Below are positions 41,947 to 47,163 of a stretch of 47,163 nt of DNA, one piece after another. Made by a program: the position numbers and the translations under genes. The notes beneath the pieces were generated by a model. It saw only the letters and a program-made list of their open reading frames with translations. It ran no database searches and was not told the DNA's origin. Position 1 is the stretch's first letter. Every line of letters starts with the position of its first letter. The stretch lies in NCBI GenBank assembly GCA_964475835.1, contig CAYYYL010000022.1:1-47163 (forward strand), read 5' to 3'. Origin of the DNA: JABDCI01 sp964475835 (GTDB lineage Bacteria > Verrucomicrobiota > Verrucomicrobiia > JABWAM01).

Positions 41947-43377
41947 ATGAAGATTCTCATGACTGCCAGCGAGATGACGCCGTTCGTCAAGACCGGTGGA
42001 CTCGCCGATGTCATGGGGTCTCTTCCGACGGCACTCAGCCGTCGGGGCCACGACGTTTCCGTGTTCATTCCCTACTATCGTTGCGTGGAGGGCCCGCTGC
42101 TTGAATTGGTCCACAAGGGACAGATCACCATCGGTTCGCGACGCTGCCACTTCGATGTCCTCCGCATATCCACGGAAAATCAGGTCCACGTCTACGCCAT
42201 CCGCAAGGAGGAATATTTTGACCGTGCCTTTCTCTACAATCTTCCCCACCGGGACTACGACGACAACGCGGAGCGATTCACCTTTTTTAGCCGTGCCGTG
42301 GTTCATGCCATCAATCATCTCGGACTCAAACCCCACGTGGTGCATGCCCACGACTGGCAGACGGCCCTGGTGCCCGTCTATCTGGCGCTTGAACCCAATC
42401 CCCTTTCGGCCCGGCGGCGCCCCTCCGTCTTTACGATCCATAACATCGCCTACCAGGGAGTGTTCGAGCCGAGCGAATTCCGCATGGCCAATCTCCCCGA
42501 CCATCTCTTCTCCCCCCATGGAATCGAATTCTACGGCCGTCTCAATTTCCTCAAAGGCGGAATTCTTTTCGCCGACCGGGTGACCACCGTCAGCCCCACC
42601 TATGCGGAGGAGATCCAAACACCGGACTACGGATTCGGTCTCGAAGGCGTGACCCGATCACGCCGGTCCCACCTCCAGGGCATTCTCAACGGGATTGACT
42701 CAACCATCTGGGATCCCTCCCGGGACGACCACCTGGCGGAAAAGTTCACCCCGGCCACGTTGAAGAAAAAATCGATCTGCAAACAGTCCCTGGCTGCCGA
42801 GCTGAAAATCGACATCAGTTCCAACAAGCCCCTCGTGGGCATGGTCACCCGTTTTGCGCAGCAAAAAGGAATCGAGCTCTTCTTCCAGACCCTTCCTGAA
42901 ATGATCAAGCGCGGAGCATGCTTTGTCGTCCTTGGCAACGGCGACGCGGCCTACGAAAATCAGTTCCGCCAGATCGCGGTGAAATATCCCCAACACCTCT
43001 CCGTGCGCATCGGCTTTGATGACGGCCTCGCCCATCGCATCTACGGGGGATGTGATTTTCTCCTGATGCCCTCCCTCTACGAACCATGCGGTCTCAGCCA
43101 GCTTTACGCGTTACGCTACGGGACCATTCCCATCGTTCGGGCCACAGGCGGACTCAACGACACCATTGAGCCATGGAATCCCAAGACCCAGACCGGCACC
43201 GGCTTCAAGTTCACAAACCCCACTCCCATCGCCCTCCTCGAAGCCTTTGATCAGGCGATGCGCGCCTTTCGACAACTCAAGGCCATTTCTGCTTTGCGTG
43301 AAAGCGCCATGGCATGCGATTTTTCATGGGAAAAGTCTGCCACCGAATACGAAAACCTGTATCAATCCCTTCAATAA
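41947..43377 (+). CDS. glgA: Glycogen synthase (ADP-glucose type)
   Basis: 476 aa, GT5 family. Transfers glucose from ADP-glucose to growing alpha-1,4-glucan in the cytosol. N-terminal substrate loop KTGGLADV (15-22), HAHDWQTALVPVYL, and the C-terminal E-x7-E region MPSLYEPCGLSQLYALRYG. First gene of the second alpha-glucan block; followed by a GalT-like gene, a DUF6941-type gene and a GH57 gene. ATG start, 118 bp after the TPR gene. Confidence 0.96.
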   Translation: MKILMTASEMTPFVKTGGLADVMGSLPTALSRRGHDVSVFIPYYRCVEGPLLELVHKGQITIGSRRCHFDVLRISTENQVHVYAIRKEEYFDRAFLYNLPHRDYDDNAERFTFFSRAVVHAINHLGLKPHVVHAHDWQTALVPVYLALEPNPLSARRRPSVFTIHNIAYQGVFEPSEFRMANLPDHLFSPHGIEFYGRLNFLKGGILFADRVTTVSPTYAEEIQTPDYGFGLEGVTRSRRSHLQGILNGIDSTIWDPSRDDHLAEKFTPATLKKKSICKQSLAAELKIDISSNKPLVGMVTRFAQQKGIELFFQTLPEMIKRGACFVVLGNGDAAYENQFRQIAVKYPQHLSVRIGFDDGLAHRIYGGCDFLLMPSLYEPCGLSQLYALRYGTIPIVRATGGLNDTIEPWNPKTQTGTGFKFTNPTPIALLEAFDQAMRAFRQLKAISALRESAMACDFSWEKSATEYENLYQSLQ

Positions 43378-43407
43378 CTCAGAAGTCATTTCACAGATCC
43401 TACTTCT

Positions 43408-44430
43408 ATGCCTGAACTCCGACAAGATCCGCTCGTGGGCCGCTGGGTGATTTTCGCCACGGAACGCACCCGCCGCCCCCACGACTTCCTCGACCACCAC
43501 AACCAGACCACGGAACCCAAGATCAATCCCTTCGCCGAGGGAAACGAGAATCTCACTCCCCCCGAGATCTTCGCCATCCGCGCCCCCAATACCAAGCCGA
43601 ATGGCCCGGGATGGAAGGTCCGTGTCGTGCCAAACAAGTTTCCGGTCCTCCGCATCGAGGGCACCATGGAAAAGGAGGGGGACGGCATCTATGATCGCAT
43701 GAGCGGCATCGGCGCCCATGAGGTGGTGATCGAAACCCCCAAACACGACGAACAACTCGAGGAGCAATCCCTCGAAGGCGTTGCCAACGTGGTGGAATGC
43801 TACCGGGTCCGGCTCATCGATCTTTTCAAGGACAGCCGCTTCCGTTACGTGCTCCTTTTCAAAAATTTCGGGCGAGATGCGGGGGCCACCCTGAGTCACC
43901 CCCACTCCCAAATCATCGCCACCCCCGTCACTCCCAAGGTGATTAAGGAAAAACTCCACGGCGCTCAGAAATATTTCGAGCAAAAGGAGCGCAACATCTT
44001 TTCGGACATCCTTCGCCAGGAGTTGAAGGATTCCCGACGCGTGGTTTATCAAAACGCATCCTTTGTCTGCTTCTGCCCCTACGCCTCGCGTTTCCCCTTC
44101 GAACTCACCATCATGCCACGCCGGCAAATCCCCGACTTCCACCGCATCGAGCCTCAGGAAGTCCTTCAACTGGCCGATGTCCTCAAGGTGGCCCTCCTGA
44201 AACTCCGCCGGGGATTGAATCAACCCCAATACAACTTCCTCGTGCATACCGGTCCCGCGCGTTATCCCAAGCGGGACTACTGGATGACCCTGGAACAGGA
44301 TTATCGCTGGCACATTGAAATCACTCCGCGTCTTACCCAAATCGCGGGCTTTGAGGTCGGCACCGGTTTCTTCGTCAACCCCGTACTTCCAGAGGACGCC
44401 GCTCAGTTCCTCAAGGACGTGGAGGTATGA
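43408..44430 (+). CDS. Galactose-1-phosphate uridylyltransferase-like enzyme lacking the zinc CxxC
   Basis: 340 aa, HIT superfamily/GalT branch. GalT swaps UMP between UDP-glucose and galactose-1-phosphate through a uridylylated histidine. The active-site triad HPHSQ is at 164-168 (NFGRDAGATLSHPHSQI), and the zinc/iron-site histidine H104 lies in GAHEVVIETPKHD. The usual CPFCxGNE zinc motif reads NPFAEGNE (40-47), so both cysteines are replaced (N40, A43). Related plant proteins act on ADP-glucose, so a role in glucan turnover beside glgA is possible. Starts 30 bp after glgA. Confidence 0.85.
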   Translation: MPELRQDPLVGRWVIFATERTRRPHDFLDHHNQTTEPKINPFAEGNENLTPPEIFAIRAPNTKPNGPGWKVRVVPNKFPVLRIEGTMEKEGDGIYDRMSGIGAHEVVIETPKHDEQLEEQSLEGVANVVECYRVRLIDLFKDSRFRYVLLFKNFGRDAGATLSHPHSQIIATPVTPKVIKEKLHGAQKYFEQKERNIFSDILRQELKDSRRVVYQNASFVCFCPYASRFPFELTIMPRRQIPDFHRIEPQEVLQLADVLKVALLKLRRGLNQPQYNFLVHTGPARYPKRDYWMTLEQDYRWHIEITPRLTQIAGFEVGTGFFVNPVLPEDAAQFLKDVEV

Positions 44431-44431
44431 G

Positions 44432-44476
44432 CTGCAGGAATTCAGAAGTCAGGATACAGGAGACAGAATTCTGCAG
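44432..44476. repeat. Palindrome-ended repeat between galT-like and DUF6941-type genes
   Basis: CTGCAGGAATTC (44432-44443) and GAATTCTGCAG (44466-44476) form an inverted repeat round AGAAGTCAGGATACAGGAGA. Wording like the dispersed GAATTCAGAAGTCAG family. Confidence 0.6.
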
Positions 44477-44497
44477 TCCATATCCATGGTCTCCCCT

Positions 44498-44537
44498 CAT
44501 TACCCTTCATTGCCCTTCACTTCCCTTTATTACCCTT
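44498..44537. repeat. Four tandem 10-bp repeats
   Basis: CATTACCCTT, CATTGCCCTT, CACTTCCCTT, TATTACCCTT: four units of 10 bp in a row, ending 10 bp before the DUF6941-type start. Confidence 0.8.
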
Positions 44538-44547
44538 TTCAGGACCT

Positions 44548-44958
44548 ATGTCTGACAACATCTTACCCGATTTGCAGGCATGCATCCTGTGCGAGGATGT
44601 CCGCCAGGAGATGAACGGAAACTTCGTCCTCCTCGGCATTCTGGGAACCCTCAACGTCCCCTCACTTCCCATCACCGCATTCAAACTCTGTCTTTTCACC
44701 CGCTGGTGCTGCGGCAGGGGAACCTTCACCCATCGATACCGCATTGTGCTTCCCGACAATACGAGTGCCATTTCGACCAGCCAGGGAACTTTTGAGCTTC
44801 CGGGCGTCGAGGATCACGTTACACACGTCACCGTTTTTCCAAACGTTCAATTTCAACAGGCCGGAACCCACTGGATCGAGGTGGAGGTGGAGGAAAAACT
44901 CAAACTCAGGTTCCCGCTGACCATCCGCGTCCTTCCACGCCCCGAATCCCAATCGTAA
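44548..44958 (+). CDS. DUF6941-type conserved protein
   Basis: 136 aa, soluble, no signal peptide. LQACILCEDVRQEMNGNFVLLGI is the opening block seen in a family of uncharacterised proteins (DUF6941, recalled, not searched); the rest is beta-rich, possibly an immunoglobulin-like fold (FELPGVEDHVTHVTVFPNV, THWIEVEVEEKLKLRFPL). Cysteine-rich near residues 48-55 (CLFTRWCC). ATG start. Sits between the galT-like and GH57 genes; the role is unknown. Confidence 0.7.
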   Translation: MSDNILPDLQACILCEDVRQEMNGNFVLLGILGTLNVPSLPITAFKLCLFTRWCCGRGTFTHRYRIVLPDNTSAISTSQGTFELPGVEDHVTHVTVFPNVQFQQAGTHWIEVEVEEKLKLRFPLTIRVLPRPESQS

Positions 44959-44978
44959 CCCTGGAAATCTGAATCAAC

Positions 44979-47126
44979 ATGCTGAACGTCGCTCTCCTCT
45001 GGCACATGCATCAACCGTATTACGTGAATCCCCTCACGAAGACTGCGATGATGCCCTGGGTCCGCCTCCACGCGGTCAAAGGCTACTTCGACATGGCCGA
45101 AATGGCCCGGCGCCATTCCGAAATGCGGATGGTCTTCAATCTAACCCCGGTTCTCGTCAAACAGATCGTGGAACTCGTTCAGGGTGACGTAAAGGATCTC
45201 TGGGAGGAATGGACAAAAATTCCCGCCGCTCAGCTTACCCCGGTCGATAAACGCAATCTTCTCGAGCATTTCTTCAAAGCCAACTGGGACAATCTCATCC
45301 GGCCCAACGCGCGGTATCACGAACTCCTCGCACGCCGGGGTTACGATCTCAGCCACATCTCGCTCGATTCCATCGTTCCCTCGTTTTCCAAACAAGACTA
45401 TCTCGATCTCCAGGTGTGGTTCAATCTCGCTTGGTGCGGCTACGCCGCCGTGGCCGAGTACAGGGAGTTGCGCGAACTCAAGGCCAAGGGAAAGGGTTTC
45501 ACCGAGGACGACAAAAAGGTGGTCATGGCCATCCATCGAAAAATCCTCGCGGAGGTGCTCCAGCGTTATCGCGCCCTCGCCCAGACCGGCCGAATCGAAA
45601 TCAGCACCACCCCCTTCTTTCATCCGATCAGCCCTCTGATCTTCGACACCGAATTCACCCACCGCGCCATGCCGATGGCATCGCTTCCTCCACGCTTCCA
45701 CTGGCCTGTCGATCTGGAATCGCAACTTCAACTCGCCATCGAACAGCACGAAAAGCAGTTCGGGGTAAAACCCGCCGGCCTCTGGCCCTCCGAAGGATCG
45801 GTCTGTCCGGAAATGATTCCGATTTTGCAAAAACTCGGTTTCAAGTGGTTTGCCACGGACGAGGACATTCTTTTTCGAAGTCTGGCGAAGGAATCGGGTA
45901 ATTGGATCGAGCGCTCCCAGCTCTACGACTCCTATGAGGCGGAATGGGAAAGCGCCTGCGTTCACTCCGTTTTCCGCGATCGGTCCCTCAGCGATTTCAT
46001 CGGATTCTCCGCCGCCAAGAACAGCGCCCAGGACGCCTCCGGATTCATCATGCACCACATCCATGGCATCCGAAATGCCACGGAATCGAAGCACGAACCC
46101 CTCGTCGCCATCGTCCTCGACGGCGAAAACGCTTGGGAATATTTTCTCGATGGAGGCGAGAGTTTCCTCAACTCGTGGTACGGCAATCTCTCCCAGTCGC
46201 AGGGATGGCGCATGACCACCCTTTCCGAACACGCTTCCCGTCCCGTGCAACGGCGGAGATTGAAACAGCTCCACACCGGATCCTGGATTCAGGGCAACTT
46301 CGACATCTGGATCGGCGATCCCGAGGAGAACCAGGCCTGGCAGCGCCTGGGCGAAACCCGTGCCTGGTGGGAACAGAACCGAGCCACCGTCGCGCCGGAC
46401 ATCGCCCGGCAGGTCTGGATGGAAATCTATGCCGCCGAGGGCAGCGACTGGTTCTGGTGGTACGGCCCCGATTTCCAGACGGATAACGACATGATGTTCG
46501 ATGAGTTGTTCCGCACCCATCTGCAAAACGTTTATCGGCTTTGTGGCAAGCAACCTCCCGAAACTCTTTCCATTCCCATTTGCCGACCCACGCAAAAGTT
46601 AGTCGCCACGCTCGCCCCCATCGGACTCATCAGCCCCACACTCGACGGGCTCCAGACGACCTTCTTCGAATGGCATGAAGCCGGTCGGTACGAGGTCACC
46701 CAGGGCCATGGCACCATGTTCCAGGGGGAGAAAATCCTGAAAAGCATCTACTATGGATTCGATATGAGCCGGTTTTACGTCCGTCTCGACAGCTTCCCCG
46801 AGGTCAAAAAACACAGCGAGCTCAGCATCAAGATCGACGTCGAAAACAAAGCCTCGCTGCAATACCAGTGGTCCCCTGCCACAGGGACCATCCGGGTGAA
46901 CGAAACCTTCCCCGCCAGCCAGGCCGCCTACCGCAAGATCGTTGAGATCGCGGTCCCATTCACCTCCTTCGGATTCAAACCGAACGACACCGTCAAATTC
47001 CAGGTGCGCATTTTCAAGAATACCGGAAGCGACCTGCCCACCGAACTCGAACACCACCCGCAAAACGGCTGGCTCGATTTTCAAGTCCCGAACGAAATGT
47101 TCGCCGCCGCGTCGTGGTCGGCGTGA
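44979..47126 (+). CDS. GH57 alpha-amylase/glucanotransferase-like enzyme
   Basis: 715 aa. GH57 retaining enzymes cut or transfer alpha-1,4-glucan. HMHQPYYVNPLT (9-20) is the first motif, nucleophile E272 in GLWPSEGSVCPEM, and acid/base D381 in VLDGENAWEYF. An insert of helices lies at about 80-200. A C-terminal beta domain (about 545-715: MFQGEKILKSIYYGFDMSRFYVRLD) may bind glucan. No signal peptide, so intracellular. Differs from the 528-aa branching enzyme in all motifs, so the two are not duplicates. ATG start 20 bp after the DUF6941-type gene. Confidence 0.93.
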   Translation: MLNVALLWHMHQPYYVNPLTKTAMMPWVRLHAVKGYFDMAEMARRHSEMRMVFNLTPVLVKQIVELVQGDVKDLWEEWTKIPAAQLTPVDKRNLLEHFFKANWDNLIRPNARYHELLARRGYDLSHISLDSIVPSFSKQDYLDLQVWFNLAWCGYAAVAEYRELRELKAKGKGFTEDDKKVVMAIHRKILAEVLQRYRALAQTGRIEISTTPFFHPISPLIFDTEFTHRAMPMASLPPRFHWPVDLESQLQLAIEQHEKQFGVKPAGLWPSEGSVCPEMIPILQKLGFKWFATDEDILFRSLAKESGNWIERSQLYDSYEAEWESACVHSVFRDRSLSDFIGFSAAKNSAQDASGFIMHHIHGIRNATESKHEPLVAIVLDGENAWEYFLDGGESFLNSWYGNLSQSQGWRMTTLSEHASRPVQRRRLKQLHTGSWIQGNFDIWIGDPEENQAWQRLGETRAWWEQNRATVAPDIARQVWMEIYAAEGSDWFWWYGPDFQTDNDMMFDELFRTHLQNVYRLCGKQPPETLSIPICRPTQKLVATLAPIGLISPTLDGLQTTFFEWHEAGRYEVTQGHGTMFQGEKILKSIYYGFDMSRFYVRLDSFPEVKKHSELSIKIDVENKASLQYQWSPATGTIRVNETFPASQAAYRKIVEIAVPFTSFGFKPNDTVKFQVRIFKNTGSDLPTELEHHPQNGWLDFQVPNEMFAAASWSA

Positions 47127-47128
47127 GG

Positions 47129-47163
47129 GTAGTTGAAAGTCGATAGCTGAGAGTTGAGAGATT
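47129..47163. repeat. Edge of a dispersed repeat
   Basis: The window ends in AGTTGAAAGTCGATAGCTGA and GAGTTGAGAGATT, near-repetitive AGTTGA/GAGAG words of the type seen at 5635-5700 and 44432-44476. Cut by the window edge. Confidence 0.4.

Noticed and set aside
45141..46595. 484-codon minus-strand open frame inside the large GH57 gene
   Set aside because: Shadow: the GH57 motifs on plus are unmistakable and the antisense product has no domain.

Overview
The window looks like one chromosome segment of a Gram-negative (LPS-bearing) bacterium of the PVC superphylum, most likely Verrucomicrobiota. That placement is inference. It rests on LpxD, OmpH/Skp and BamA (an LPS outer membrane), an extended SecA with a SEC-C tail, a MoxR/DUF58/SpoIIM-like membrane gene set, two GH57 enzymes with a DUF4912 protein, frequent lack of Shine-Dalgarno sequences, and many short dispersed intergenic repeats. 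No 16S or phylogeny is available here. Gene density is high and no transposase, phage or CRISPR is visible.

Layout. (1) 1-2371: secA, cut by the left edge. (2) 2412-4292 minus: secreted GH-A clan glycosidase; then tRNA-Arg(TCG) on plus. (3) 4598-8472 minus: respiratory complex I genes nuoA-B-C-D, then a NuoI-type ferredoxin subunit with an unusual extra C-terminal Fe-S module. (4) 8698-14813 minus: rplI, dnaB, bamA, ompH, lpxD. (5) 15121-17749: a FeeM-like N-acyl amino acid synthase facing a PaaK-like adenylating enzyme. (6) 17787-27518 minus: a tightly packed ten-gene run (two RDD proteins, SpoIIM-like, DUF58, MoxR ATPase, DUF4350, DUF4129, two B-box zinc membrane proteins, a PH-like membrane protein). 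(7) 27581-31303 minus: FAD monooxygenase, a conserved hypothetical, ssb, rpsF, pth. (8) 31300-37273 minus: GH57 branching enzyme, DUF4912 protein, GH94-type phosphorylase. (9) 37274-39436: repeat-rich accessory patch with folB and two promoterless small genes between attC-like sites, resembling an integron cassette cluster without integrase. (10) 39437-47126: sugar nucleotidyltransferase on minus, then on plus two envelope proteins, glgA, a GalT-like enzyme without its zinc cysteines, a DUF6941-type protein and a large GH57 enzyme.

How it fits together: two blocks (31.3-37.3 kb and 41.9-47.1 kb) form an alpha-glucan metabolism locus: glycogen synthase, GH57 branching enzyme, GH57 amylase-like enzyme, GH94 phosphorylase and hexose-1-P uridylyltransferase-like enzyme. 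Ribosome/replication genes usually found together (rpsF-ssb-rpsR-rplI-dnaB) are split by about 15 kb that holds the MoxR/B-box operon and the FeeM/PaaK pair. The best candidates for something undescribed are the chimeric NuoI, the B-box/GYF/RDD extension of the MoxR operon, and the putative cassette array.
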